DNA of 64,000 nt from Lampris incognitus (GCF_029633865.1 NC_079223.1:6076683-6140682), one strand, 5' to 3'. Counted from the first letter of the stretch, positions 49,845 through 63,389 are shown. Translations and numbers: made by a program. The notes: generated by a model not told the origin, from the sequence alone.

Positions 49845-52405
49845 GGAACTCTTTGTCATTCCACTTCATGTACTTGCGTACATGAAATGAAACGAAGTAT
49901 CGTTTCCCCCAGCCCACAGCAGTGCAACACAAGACAAAAAGTCAAGTCAGTTTTATTTGTATAGCCCAATATCACAAATTACAAATTTGCCTCAAGGAGC
50001 TTTACAGAGCACATATCCAAAAACTACAAGAACACATATATCCAAACTAGAACACATACATCCAAACTGAAAACACATATATCCAAACTAAGTACATATT
50101 TCCAAACTAGAACACATATATCCAAAAACTACAAGAACACATATATCCAAACTAGAACACATATATCCAAACTTGAACACATATATCCAAACTAAGAACA
50201 CATATATCCAAACTGAGAACACATATATCCAAACTAGAACACATATATCCAAACTAGAACACATATATCCAAACTAAGAACATATATATCCAAACTAGAA
50301 CACATATATTCAAACTAAGAACACATATGACCAAACTAAGAACACATACTATATCCAAACTAAACACATGTATCCAAACTAGAACACATATATTCAAACT
50401 AAGAACACATATTTCCAAAATTGAACACATATATCCAAACTAAGAACACATATATTCAAACTAAGAACACATAGTTCCAAAATTAAAAACATATATCCAA
50501 ACTAAGAACACATACTATATCCAAACTAAGTACATATATCCAAACTAGAACACATATATCCAAACTAAGAACACACATATCCAAAATAAACACATATATC
50601 CAAACTAGGACACATATATTCAAATAAGAACACATATATCCAAACTAAGAACACATATATCCAAAACTAAGTACACACATCCAAACTAAGTACACATATA
50701 TCCAAACTAAGTACATATATCCAAACTAGAACACATATATCCAAACTTGAACACATATATCCAAACTAAGAACACATATATCCAAACTAAGTACACACAT
50801 CCAAACTAAGAACACATATATCCAAACTAAGAACACATATATCCAAACTTGAACACATATATCCAAACTAAGAACACATATATCCAAACTAAGAACACAT
50901 ATATCCAAACTAGAGCACATATATTCAAACTAAGAACACATATATCCAAACTAAGAACACATATATCCAAAATTTAACGCATATATCCAAACTAAGAACA
51001 CATACTATATCCAAACTAAACACATATATCCAAACTAGAACACATATATCCAAACTAGAACACATATATCCAAACTAGAACACATATATCCAAACTAAAC
51101 ACATATATCCAAACTTGAACACATATATCCAAACTAAGAACACATATATCCAAACTAAGAACACATATAGCCAAACTAAGAACACATATATCCAAACTAG
51201 AGCACATATATTCAAACTAAGAACACATATATCCAATCTAAGAAAATATATATCTCCAAACTAGAGCACATATATTCAAACTAAGAACACATATATCCAA
51301 TCTAAGAAAATATATATCTCCAAACTAGAGCACATATATTCAAACTAAGAACACATATATCCAATCTAAGAACCCATATATCCAAACTAAGAACCCATAT
51401 ATCCAAAATTGAACGCATATATCCAAACTAAGAACACATATATTCAAACTAAGAACACATATTTCCAAAATTGAACACATATATCCAAACTAAGAACACA
51501 TATATTCAAACTAAGAACACATAGTTCCAAAATTGAACACATATATCAAAACTAAGAACACATACTATATCCAAACTAAGTACATATATCCAAACTAGAA
51601 CACATATATCCAAACTAAGAACACACATATCCAAAATAAACACATATATCCAAACTAGAACACATATATCCAAACTAGAACACATATATCCAAACTAAGA
51701 ACACATATATCCAAACTAAACACATATATCCAAACTAGAACACATATATCCAAACTAAGAACACACATATATCCAAACTAAACACATATATCCAAACTAG
51801 AACACATATATCCAAACTAGAACACATATATCCAAACTAAGAACACACATATCCAAAATAAACACATATATCCAAACTAGAACACATATATCCAAACTAA
51901 GAACACATACTATATCCAAACTAAGTACATATATCCAAACTAGAACACATATATCCAAACTAAGAACACATATATCCAAACTAAATACCCTCGACACACC
52001 TCCCCGCACCCCACATGATGACACCAAAACACAGTCAACGCTAGGCGAGGCCACCGCCAGACCGCCCTCGGTGTTATCGGAACTGCCGGTCTGCATGGGC
52101 CAGCAGTTCGCTTAGCCTGCCCCGCTTCCACATTCTGTCAGACCACCTTCGGTGATACTGCCTCGGTCGCAGCCCCAGGCAGGGCCAAGATCCCTGGTCC
52201 CACAGGACTCTCAGACCAAGGTCTCCCAGCTGATCCAGCGCCAGCTTTACCAGCCGTCAGATGAAGGCACAAGCTTAGACGCAGACTCGGACAAAGATCA
52301 CTGCATGGACGGTACTGGGTGAGGCCACCGCAAACGTAAGTTGGCGCCGCCATCGTCCGACATTGGTACAGGGTGAGGCCGCTGCAAACGTGAATTCGCT
52401 CCGCC
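49845..52405 (-). mobile_element. dispersed GATGGCGGC element, copy 3, expanded by a minisatellite
   Basis: The left end (49,845-49,942: AACTCTTTGTCATTCC, AAATGAAACGAAGTATCG, CCAGCCCACAGC) and right end (52,010-52,405: GACCGCCCTCGGTGTTATCG, CAGTTCGCTTAGCCTGCCCC, CGTGAATTCGCTCCGCC) are the two ends of one element. Between them lie an AGCCCAATATCAC fragment and a 2-kb array of a motif that is present once or twice in other copies. Confidence 0.75.
50010..51992. repeat. 2-kb minisatellite AACACATATATCCAAACTA
   Basis: About 95 units of 19-22 bp (AGAACACATATATCCAAACT) with ATTC, TAAGT and ACTAT variants, plus higher-order duplications (for example 50,400-50,560 versus 51,440-51,600). Confidence 0.96.
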
Positions 52406-55400
52406 AATCTTCATGATCATTATCATGTTTTGTTTTGGTTGATTTAGGTGCGTGCCTGTCACCCACACACACACCCATGTGTGGTAAGCAGCTTTTCAAA
52501 AAAGCAAGATTAAGAGAGACTGAAAAAGTCCAGAAGTCACATACATAGTCTATTAACAAAATATGACTCAATGAAGCTGTTTTCTTGCAGCTGCTTCTCA
52601 TAAGTTTAACGCGCTGCAGACAAAAACAACATTGCTGCATGGGGCCCATGATGCTTGCTAAGTGACATCAATGATCTGCTACTCGTGCAAACGCAACCGC
52701 TCGCAGAATCTCGCCATGACGGAGCCCTCGCAGACTGAAGCAGACAGCCAACCAAGCTTTTCCCTCCGGGGTTTGGTTTTTGCATGCACACATTCTTGTA
52801 CTTCTGTCTTTGTGAGGACCCTCACTGACTACATTCCCTTCCTATACCACCAGAACTACATGTCGAACATTAACCCTAACCCAATTCTAACCCTAAACCC
52901 AAATCCCCACCCTAAAACAGACCCCTAAAGAAGCGAGGACTGTCCAAATTGTCCTTACTTTCCTAAAATGTCCTCTTGCTGATGGCTAACACCCACACTA
53001 GTCCTCACAACGATAGCACAGGAGCACAGAACTCTCCTTTGCCCGGGAACAATAGTCTATAAAACCCAGTTGAAAGAAGCAGGAAATGAGGTTGAACACC
53101 GAGGCACCTCGTAAATGGACCCTTCAGAAGAGGTCGTTAAAATGAGAAGACTGACCATCATTCTGCTCCCTGCTCGAACCGGCTGTTCTGAGAATGACGG
53201 CGTCTGATTCACTGAAACGTCGGTGGAAAAGTGCAGCTGACTTTGGGGTTGCTGGAGCTGCAAATGCGTGGTGGGGGCACCCAACCACAAGAACCTGCCC
53301 GGCTCCAGCAGAACGTCAGACTTCGTTAAATGAGAAACGTGTAACAGTTAAAACCCAGCTTCCAGGGCCCGTCCTCGGTGAAGCGAGCTATTGGACGCCA
53401 TATAGCTGCACGGTCGTGAGTGCAGCCGTTGACATGGCCGCATGACACGGCACTACCCGCTCCACCAGGAACCAGCAAACGATAATTAAGGTCTCTCAGT
53501 TGCTTGATGAAGCTAAATAGATGTAATGAAGGGGGACTATCTGCTCCTTCGACATGACGGAGGACTGGGCCAGCTCAGCACAAAGGTCTTTCATTTCATC
53601 CCCTGGAAGAGTCTCTTCATTTCCAAGCCCTTATGAGTGCAGGAAGAATGTGGATTATCTTGGGTTTGTTCCTAAGTTTATTTATTTGGAAGACCTAATT
53701 TGTTATTCTTGCTCGCGGCGACCGCCGACATTTTTTCGGTCGAGATAAAATCCGGGTGGCTCGCGGAAGAAGCGAGCTCCTGGCTCGGGACGCGGAGGAG
53801 GGCCGGAGGACTCGGCCGTGTGAAGAATGCACCGAGGATTAAGTGCCATCCCTCCATAAGTGTGATTTATGAAGCGTCCTGCGTCAGCATGCCAGGGATG
53901 ACTTCCACTCCGTTTGGCCCAAACAAATGAGCGCTCCTTCAGCCTGCCGGTGTGCTTCTTTATGGAGATGGGTCTCACGCCCCAGGTCGCTTCAGAAGGT
54001 CCGGGTCTCATTATGAGCTCGCAACGCTGCCAGTTTGTGTGTCTGCTCCAGTTGCTTCTTCTTCTTCTTCTTTCTTTTAGCAACAGATTACACAGCAAAG
54101 AAACAAGTGATGCCATAATATTGGTTTGGGCTAATTAGGAAAAGTCTTTCTCGGTTCCTTAATCTACCTCTGGCTCTTTAAGGGCCTTCGACAGGCAGAG
54201 GCGCTAAAGTGCCCAGCAAAAGAAGTTAGACTTCTAGTTTGATGTGAGTTAGTTCAGCGAGTCAACGGCGTGCGAGCGTGGACGCTGCAGCCCCTGCATT
54301 TTCAAATTCAACCGCTCACCAGCTTCCCCTGTCAACATAACTGCGACTGAAGCTAAACGTGGTGGGGAAAAATGGACAGTCGTACGTTATTTATCGGGTC
54401 AATGTGTTAGGTTCTTGCCCGTTGCAGGGTAAAAAAGCAGTGTAAATCAGAAAATGTGACCACATAGCCCGGGGCCCAAACGGCATATGAGCGGCTGGCT
54501 CCATGTGCAGCGAGCCGATAATGGAAACCTCATGTCTGGTGTGCCGTCCTCTCTCGGGGCCTCCACGCTGCAGCCTTGTCCATCACGCCAGGTGACCGTG
54601 GGCCCCCGCCGCCGAGCCTCGGTTGGGAGTCGGCGGGAGGCGGGGAGGAGACACCTGCACCGCTTCCCCCCTCTGGGGCCCGAGCGTGAGACTTTACCAC
54701 CGGGGCTAAAGTACATTAAGTGAGGATTTGGATGCGGCAGCGTCACCAGTATTAAGGCTATTAAAATACAATATGGTTATGTAACGAGCCCTCCACCCAG
54801 GCTTTAGTGCCGAGTCATTTAAGGGTGATAATGGTTTGTTTGGCGGGGGCCGGGGAAGTGATTTAGCCAGTAATGGAGTTTTTAGAGTTTGCAGCGTTAG
54901 TGACAGGTGCAGCGGTGGGAAGTATTGCTGTCATATCTACTCCTTGGCAGGGGGGGGGGGAATCCAATGACTTCTCCATCTCTGTTACTGAGAACTTCTC
55001 AGGGGGGGCAAGTAGAATGAAAACAGTACTTCCATGGCTTGTCACCCCCTCCCATGGGGCTTTCTGATATCTCTGCCCTGACTTCTCGGCCAGTGAACAC
55101 ACGGCCTAGTCAGTGTCCGCCTGAGTGTTTCCCACCTCTCGGTAGACATGGCCCAGTGCCGTTCGGTTAAACCAAACCGTCTAGCTAGCTCGACCATGTA
55201 ACTCTTAGGAAATGTAAATTTGTAAAATGTGTTAATTTTTAAAACGATTCAGGATACGCTGAACTTATTTGCATTTACATTACTTTTTCAACCCCCCCCC
55301 CCCCAGAATAAATGCAAACTGCTTTGGTTGAGTCAGCCCGTGGAAAACGTATTACATTTTTTTTCAGCGATATTCATCTGGGAAAATCCCAAGAGAGAGG

Positions 55401-56510
55401 AAAGCGAGGCGAGGGGAGGATGTCTGATATCTGTGTGTATTTTCACGAGTGGCTGTTCCATTACAGCAGAGCGCGACAGAGCTGAAAAACCCATCAGAGA
55501 TGTAAAAGGATACAGCGTGATCGCTTGTTTCCACTGGTGAGGTTGGGGCGGGGTGAGGAGGAGGAGGAGGAGGAGGGGGAGGAGGAGGAGTCTCTTGTAG
55601 TATTGTGGTCCTTCTCATAAACAGCAGACCTGGCATGACCCTCCTCTGTCATGTCACGCCGAGCTCCGTCGGCCGGCCCCGGGATTCCTCTGCTGCGGCA
55701 TGAAAGAATACCTGCAGAGTCGAGTTCCCTCATCAAGAGCGCTTTGAAACCAATATGCCGAGCCCACCATATGCCGAGCAGAGTGCACACGGAACATGTG
55801 ACGCTCGCTTGCAATAACCCTCCCTTTTCTTGCCTCCAATGTAAAGAAACTTCACAAAATCACCTTGAAGGTTACATTCCGCCGGCTCTTTGGTCGCCGG
55901 TGTTTGCTCAGGGCTCTGAGTTATAGGCGGCAGGCCACGCTGCGCTGTGACAATCCATCAGGGGTGCCCAGATCTTGACTCCACTGTTGTTTCAGGTGCA
56001 GGTGGTGCGTAATGTGGTGTCTGGACTGTGTAAAGGTGTTTATGTGTGCCAAAAACGTTGACACTTCTCCACGTATGTACCTCCTATGGACAGCGCAAAC
56101 TGCCATACACATCGCCGAGCATGGGAGCGCCACTCGCACGGCTGCTTCGCAGCTGGAACTTATGAGTCTGTCATGTGCCCTGCCATTTTACCCTTCACTT
56201 GTCCACAGCGCTAAGACACGCCGTGCATTCACAGCAAACCCTGTTTCTCTTTTAGTGAGGATGATGATGATGATGATGATGATGATGCACCTTTGCACCA
56301 GTACTCATCACAATGGCTGGACTATTTTACTTTGTGTTTTTGTGGGGGGGTTTTTTAAATCATAAAACTATGATAAAATACATTTAGAAAGAAAAAACTA
56401 TGTCTGAGCTAAACTTGAGCTCTCCTTAATAAGTTGTGACCAAAGGTGAGTTCGAGGCTTTCTTGACGCGTGGATTCCTGTATGCTGTCTCCACATGCCG
56501 TCTCCGCTTC
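52406..56510. other. unassigned, probably intergenic, repeat-poor sequence
   Basis: No gene recognised. Simple repeats occur at 54,055 (TTC), 55,555 (GAG) and 56,260 (GAT). A short weak acceptor-plus-frame occurs at 52,585 (ASHKFNALQTKTTLL) but is not supported. Confidence 0.35.
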
Positions 56511-56515
56511 CGGTG

Positions 56516-57265
56516 TGGGGAGATGGCGGCGCGGATTCATGTTCGCAGCGGCCTCACCCAGCACCGTCCATGCAGTGTCTTTGTCCACATCTGCATCTTA
56601 AGTTTGTGTCTTCGTTTGACGGCTGGGAGAGCTGGCGCTGGATCGGCTGGGAGAGCTTGGTCTGCTGCGTCCCGTGGGCCCAGGGACCACGGCCCTGCCC
56701 GGAGCTGTGCCTGAAGAGGAAACACCGAGGGCGGTCTGACAGGACGTGGAAGCGGGGCAGGCTAAGCTAACTGCTAGCCCATGCAGACCGGCAGTTCCGA
56801 TAACACCGAGGGCGGTCTGGCGGCGGCCTCGCCTAGCCTTGACTGTGTTTTTAGTGTTGTCGTGTGGAGTGTGGGCAGGTGTGTCGGGGGTGTCTGGCTG
56901 TGAGAGCTGGTGCTGGATCAGCTGAAGGAGCCTGGTCTGCTGCGTCCTGTGGGCCCAGGGACCACGGCCCTGACCGGAGCTGCGCCTGATGAGGAAACAC
57001 CGAGGGCGGTCTGACAGGACACGGAAGCGGGGCAGGCTAAGCTAACTGCTAGCCCATGCAGACCGGCCATTCCAACAGTCATCCTGGCTGACGTTCTCCT
57101 GGACAGTGATTTTTTGGTTTGGGTATGTGTGTTCTTGTAGTTTGGATGTGTGTTTTTGTCTTTGTGTTGCACTGCTGTGGGCTGGGGGAAATGATGTCTC
57201 GTTTCATTTCCTGTGCACAAGTGCATGACATGAAACAACAAACAAAGTGTTTCTGATTTCTGTAT
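56516..57265 (+). mobile_element. dispersed GATGGCGGC element, copy 4, longest copy
   Basis: Starts GGAGATGGCGGCGCGGATTC, then a GC-rich block (GGCTGGGAGAGCTGGCGCTG to CCATGCAGACCGGCAGTTCC) that is repeated at ~56,893-57,070, then TTTTTGGTTTGGGTATGTGT, GTTGCACTGCTGTGGGCTGG and an end near AACAAACAAAGTGTTTCTGA. A tandem-repeated, YY1-like (GATGGCGGC) 5' region suggests a LINE 5' UTR derivative. No ORF. Family unknown. Confidence 0.7.
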
Positions 57266-58795
57266 TGAGACCAAACTGTGACACCAAGGGTGCTGTTTCA
57301 CAATAGTGGCCTCAGCATCATAGATGCACACTGCAGTATCACAGTCGCACACTGGTGCTTGCAGCCAACACAGTCTTTTCCAAGTTCAAAAATCATTTTA
57401 AGGAGGTTTGCATTCTTGGTTAATACCAAATAGATTCAAAGAGAAAACTGCTTTATATCAAAATGGAGGACAATTAGGGACATGGTAATAGCATCTGCAT
57501 ACCAAAAGATATGAAGGCTCATTGCCACGTCCATATTTGATCTGTATTCCTTGTTGGACGATAGATAAATCACACTTTACAGCACATGTGGCTATCTGCA
57601 CTGTCTGGCTTTGTTTTCCGCAAGGTTACCGTCAGGTCAAGACTTCACAACCTGATTTAATGAGACCCAGTGCATCTGTTCCTGGTTTCACACCAGTGGC
57701 ATCAAGATCTAAGTTGAAATAAGTTCCACCCTGGGCCGAGTCTGCTCTTGAGAATCATTCAGTGATCCGTGGAAAACGCTGTTCCATTTGTGCGCCTAGA
57801 AACCCGGACATCTTAATCGATCGGCGTCTCATTCATTCCCCATTTGGGTCGACGTCCAAACACATTACTAGCACAAACGAACCCTCTAAATTACACTTCA
57901 CTTCCGTGCTGTTCCTGCCATCGCAGCAGTCTGCCACCCTCCGCTGCCGGTCGTGCATCACGGCATCAAAGGGCCGAGTGCATTGCAGCCGCTTGTCCAC
58001 GAACTGCAGCACTTGAGCGTGCAGCCCGAGACTCCTGGCATCCCCCTTCTCTGGGAGCAATGAGTGTGCACCCTCAAGGTTGGCAGCAAGACAGGGCCAT
58101 GGATATTTTCCCAGTGACTAGAGGAACTCGAGGCCTTGAAATAAATGACTTACTTTATTTCAAATGACAAACCCACCTCTTTCCTAACATATTTGCCTCT
58201 GGCAGGCCCTCAGTCACTTTGTTCAGCAACAACAGAGGTTTGCTCATTAAAGCATCCAGTGGGAACAGTAAATGCTGATTTCACTGGGATTCTGGGAAGC
58301 ACGAGAAAATTCGTGGCATTCTTCCTAAAGGTCAAACCTATCGTCCCTCTTTGAATGCGTTTGCTGTCCGCGTGTGGCAGTTTGGTGGGGTTTTCGGCAG
58401 GGGTGGAGATTCAGGTTTTTGGTGCAAACGAGGGCTGTGGTTCGGACGAGGGTGGCCGTCCCGGCGCTGAAGCGGTTTCTAGGGAGCTAACTGACAGAAA
58501 GTTAGGGTATCGCGAATTTAGAAAGGCATTTTACTTCCACGACAGTCGCAGTCACACGATGATCTTGCTTGAGCAGAAGCTTTGGTACGACAGATTAGCT
58601 CCTCGTCTGCCTAAAGCCGCTGACACAGCCTTCGTGTCCGTGTCAGCTTTTCTCCGAGACGAGAGCCGCGAGCCTTTCCTCCGGGGTGGCGTGCAGGGTT
58701 ATTGCTCCAATCAGCTGCATCTTGTCCTGTAGTCTCTGTCTCCTGGAACCAGGAGGGTAGAATAAGGAAGGTAGAATCCATGGCTTTCTTTTCCA
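57266..58795. other. unassigned sequence
   Basis: Longest frame is 125 codons at 58,355-58,732, without recognisable domain or splice support. Confidence 0.35.
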
Positions 58796-58805
58796 TTTGT
58801 CTCTT

Positions 58806-58948
58806 TTTTTGGGGGGGGGGGGTTCCCCCCCTTCTTTTCCTCCCCGGTTGTATGCGGTCAATTACCCCACTCACTGCTCCACCCCCTCTGCCGCAGACCA
58901 CCACATGCCTCCTCCCATACACGTGGAGTCGCCAGCGCCGCCCACCCT
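58806..58948 (-). mobile_element. tRNA-derived SINE (GCGTCCGGG family), 3' end, reverse
   Basis: Reverse of the family 3' end: TTTCCTCCCCGGTTGTATG, CACTGCTCCACCCCCTCTGC, CCACATGCCTCCTCCCATAC, GTGGAGTCGCCAGC. Confidence 0.7.
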
Positions 58949-61070
58949 TTCTGCCAACACTTGTCACTCAAAGTCAGCTCATGAATATCAATAGGGACAA
59001 GTCCACGCCCACAACGTTGTCAGACAACTGAGAACAGTTACAAAGATGCTAAACACCACAATAATGATGTGGAGCGTTGCTGAATCTCCGTTACTTTACG
59101 GACTGACTACTGAGGTTGGTCCGACGGTAGCTCGGTGCTGGCCGGGACGCCTGCACTATTTTAGGGCGGCATACTTTTGGAGGCTGTAGTGGAAAAGGCG
59201 GGCCTGGGAGGGGGGAGGAAAGGTAGCCGAGTTGGTGCCGGAGACACGTTGGTGGTCAGAGCGGGGCCGCACAGGCCTGCAGATAGTTCACACCACCGTG
59301 ACTGGACGGGAACGCCACACAGAGCAGCTCTCGTTTTAGACCTGTGTTTGTACAAGAGGTTTCCCTTTCCACGCTCAGCGCTCGAGCCGCATGCCTTGCT
59401 CTCCGCGCTGTTTAAACTGACAATCTGGTGCCAAGCTCCACATCCGCCCAGCCGAGCCAGATACGCACCGACACCGGACTATCTGCTCTTTGGGCCTTTT
59501 GATGGCTCAATTCAGCTCAGCGATGATGAACTCGTTTTTGGTGCCCGTCCAAGTCGCACCTCATCAAGACATTTCCCAACATCACGAAAAGCCACCAGTT
59601 CACCAAGAGCGCTTTTCTTCTTCTTCTTCTTCTTCTTCTTCTTCTTCTTCTTCTTCTTCTTCTTCTTCTTCTTCTTCTTCTTTTTTTGCACTCAAGTAAA
59701 GCTGCCGGCAGAGAACTTATAGGTGTTTGTCCTTTTTGACAACATTTTGCTCATTGCTGAAAAACACGGCTCAGCAGAAAGCGCCGGTTTAACTGTGTCA
59801 CACATCGGCATCCTCTGGCAAAGTCCTGAGAACCACCTTGGAACGTGTTCTGGGCTCAGAACCAGACTCCTGCGCCAGACCAATACCCAGTCTGTGGCGC
59901 ATGCCACGTGGACCGTTCTGAGGGCCTCAACCCAAATATCTTCCCCACAAAGCTACGTACGAGCGTGGCTTTGACTGTTCTCATATTCCCCGATAGCAAA
60001 TCATCCCTGGCCTTGGCAGTGTTTAGTTAACCCCTCCGCTGCCTGCTGTCTGCACCCGGAGGACAGGCGGCGGTGATGCAGGACTGAAAACCACAGTCAC
60101 CGCCCCCCCCCCATCCATCAACCGCCTCGGATTTTCCTCTTTCTGATAAATCCTGCTTTGTAGTTGCCATTGTGGACATAAGGAGTCCACCGCAATAACA
60201 CTAATGTCATGTGATCTGTCTTACTTTAGTATGGCGGACAAAGGGGGACGTGTATAGGTGAAACAGGGCCCCATTGTGTTTTCACTCTTCTTAGTATTGG
60301 GAGTATTTTCTGTAAAGCTTCATAAAAACTGGCGTTACACGTATGTTTCCTGGACTGCAGGGAGTCCTTCAAAAGCTCCTAAAATCTCAGTGATACAAAT
60401 TGGAAGGTATTGACTTTGGCTCCGACCCTCCGCTCTGAACGGAATTTTCTCAAAAGCCCCAAAACTACACCCTTAACACTAATGCCGGTTACCAGCGAAC
60501 TGTTAAAGTAGATGTGTGCATGCAGAAGTGCTTAAAAGGTAGCTTGCTGTAAGATGCAGCCTGCTCGGGTGCGTGCCGGTGACTGTTTACGCTCCAGCCG
60601 GGTGCAGAACTGAGGCGTCAGCAGCCCGACAAGGGCGGCGTTGCATGCAGGGAAGCTGTAAGTTGCAGACGGATGGAAATAAAACGTAGCAGGCTGTATA
60701 ACGTGTCCTGCAGCAGAAAGGCTTTAAGCTTTGTGACTCGCACGTTTTTCAGTTCAAGAAGCTGTGCTCTGGTTACTACAGCGTGTAACATGAGAAATAC
60801 AGTGTGAAAGGTGAATATTGCCACTTGATGCTCGAATCAAACATCTCATAAGGATTTGCTTTGATTCATGTCATTAGCTGAAAACACTTATTGACTTCTC
60901 CACGTTTTGTTATGATATGTGGTAAAACTTAGTTCGGCTTGTTCGGTGTATTCACCGACTACCATCAGAGGCAAACCCAGTTATTTGGATGGTTCTGTAT
61001 TGAGGGAAACTAAATATTATGGTATAACACTGAACCTCGTTCACGATAACATCAACAATATGGTGTAAAA
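58949..61070. other. unassigned sequence
   Basis: Contains the CTT microsatellite below. No gene recognised. Confidence 0.35.
59607..59684. repeat. (TTC)n microsatellite
   Basis: About 25 TTC units, giving poly-Ser or poly-Phe in shadow frames. Confidence 0.95.
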
Positions 61071-61074
61071 ATGA

Positions 61075-63380
61075 TTTATTTATGAAACAATCTTTTCCAA
61101 GGGGAGCTCTCAAGAGGAACTTACAATGATGCTGTACGGGAATGTATATCGAACAACGCACGTATACAAAAACAATTTACATTTTGTGCACTGCAGGCCC
61201 TCAATAACATGAACAAGCTGGAGATACGGAAGGACGTGACTTATACAGACTGACAACACCCAAACTGCACGCTGACAATTCCTCGATTTCCACCCGACAC
61301 GGCCAAGCCCATAAACAGTAGCCCCATGTTTGAGTCCTTAGAAAGCCCTTCAGCTGGATTTACTTCCAATGAAGACTGCTGAGTGATAATGAACAGCACA
61401 CCGAGCGTTTGAAAATGTCCATAAGTGAAATCTTGCATAGTGCAGTAATATGCAATATGCAGCAATAAATGCATAATATAAATGCAGCGGTGCAATAATA
61501 AATACTGCACCGGTGCATAGTGTCTCAGTCTTAACATCCTAAAGCAGTCTGACGGACTGTCCCACCTCACGGCTATCTCCTGTAAAGGTGGCCGGACCTG
61601 TGCAGCACTGGGAATTACATATGATTACCGCCGGTATTCCGGTCTCTTTTTGCACGTGTCCTCAACCACCATAACTGCAAACAGGAAGAAGAAGAAGAAG
61701 AAAACGCCTAACGCCCGAGACATTGCAACTGAATACTGTTACCTATATCCACTGTCTTGTTTGGTGGTGTGCAGGAAGTGCTATAGTTAGTTGGTTTTCA
61801 AAGTTACAGTGAGAAAGTGGTGATAAATACCCTCGCCCCCCCTAAACCGGGGCAGACAACTGCACCGGGGGGGGGGGGGGCGTTCATGATTATGAACTCC
61901 TGTAAAGGTTTGTGTACTGACAAAAAAAAAACAAAAACAAGAAAAAGTGCTGTAAAAAGCTAATTAATTAAGTTAACTGAGAAGTATCACTTCAGGTTTA
62001 TGGACACTTAGTCTAGACAGAGTCAACAACACGGACAGAGTAGCCCCTTCCCAAACAAGTCCGGCAGTGAAAAAAGAAAGGTCACACAGGCGCAGAGCGA
62101 GCGCGTCGGCGTTTGATCGAGAAAGCGGCCTCCGCCGCTCCACCCCAAGGCGCCACGCCGCCGTTTGTCTGGGGAGAGGAGGCGAAGAACGGGCGTCTCG
62201 GACACTTTTAGCGTTCCCTAACCAACAAATCAAGTAAGTGCACGACAACACGACACACCCAGCAAATCTCGTAACACTATGCGTCATCCTTATGTTTGAA
62301 ATATTCAATGGCGAATTTTGTCAGTGTAAACAAATAAATAATTATTTACAATCTCTAGAAAAAAAAAAAAGAAAAAAAAAAAGCAAAACAAACAATTAAA
62401 AAGAGCAGAGCATAAATAATTTACAAAAGAAAGTATTATACAGACTTAGTATAAACATCTTTGGTACTTGGTAAAATGGCTGTTTAAATCATTCACTCAG
62501 AACCTCTATAAAAACCAAACGACAACAACAACAACGACCACATTCAGGGGACGGGCTGGGGGAGGGGAGGCGCTGGACTTGAGACAGCGGTGCTATACTG
62601 GTTGGGTTACAGTTCTGTGCGGTAAGTCAGATGCTGGGGTTCGGATGCAGGGCGACACGGGGGGGGGGGGCCGTGAAGCATCCTGGCCCCCGGTCGGCCC
62701 GTCGAGCTTCTGTTGCCCGACGAGAACAAACGGAGCGCGTTAGAAGATAGCGAGGAGAAAGAAACCAGTCAGTCACAAGCTGCAGAGACACGAGAGACTG
62801 GAGAGAAGCGCATACTGTAAGTGGTTGTACACGGAGTCCCTTTAAAATGCAGAAATTGGTACATTAGCTATGATTAGATATTTTGCAAAGGCTTTCTTTA
62901 TTTGCCCGCTCTCGTCCGCGTTCCCTTCGTAGGGGAATGAATCTCACGCACCGGCGAGGCACTCGAGGAAATAAAAAAAAAAAAAGGGCCTCGTTTCCTC
63001 TTCGGTGGGAAGGCACGTCGCGGGAAGTCCCAATTCCGTCGAAATGGGGTTTTCGTCATGACGCTGGGTTTTGGTTTGAGATATTTGTGTCTTTCGCCCT
63101 CTGTTTTCCTATCCACCTTGATTCAGTTATCTGGGGAAAGAGTAGAAGAAGAGTTTGCCGTTACCGTCGCTTGTATTAGAAAATGTAGGACACGACACAA
63201 GACTCATATTGCCAAGAGACGGAGCGCAGCGACAAGTTTTGCGTGGTGTGCATTGAAAAGCGTGTCCTCGCCGTGATGGCTTAAAACAAAAAAACAAAAA
63301 AACAGGCAGCAATCTCAATTTCCACTGTTTAGCATTAAACAGAAGACCAGAAGTCCTTGGAACCATACACAAGGCCTTTC
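61075..63380 (-). other. thrombospondin 3' UTR (inferred)
   Basis: Long AT-rich sequence without coding exons downstream of the thrombospondin stop. Minus-strand AATAAA signals occur at 63,443-63,438, 62,902-62,897 and 61,080-61,075. Mammalian THBS1/2 also have long 3' UTRs. The true end is unknown. Confidence 0.5.
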
Positions 63381-63389
63381 ACAATGCAT
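63379..63389 (-). CDS. candidate last coding bases of the thrombospondin gene
   Basis: On the minus strand, GCCCCAG is followed by AT GCA TTG TGA. Joined to the split G of the preceding exon this gives CRDAL and a stop, resembling the CRD-ending of THBS1/2. The pyrimidine tract is weak, so this is only a candidate. Confidence 0.35.

Noticed and set aside
59177-59722. 181-codon frame with poly-Phe.
   Set aside because: The end is a TTC microsatellite and the rest has no recognisable similarity.
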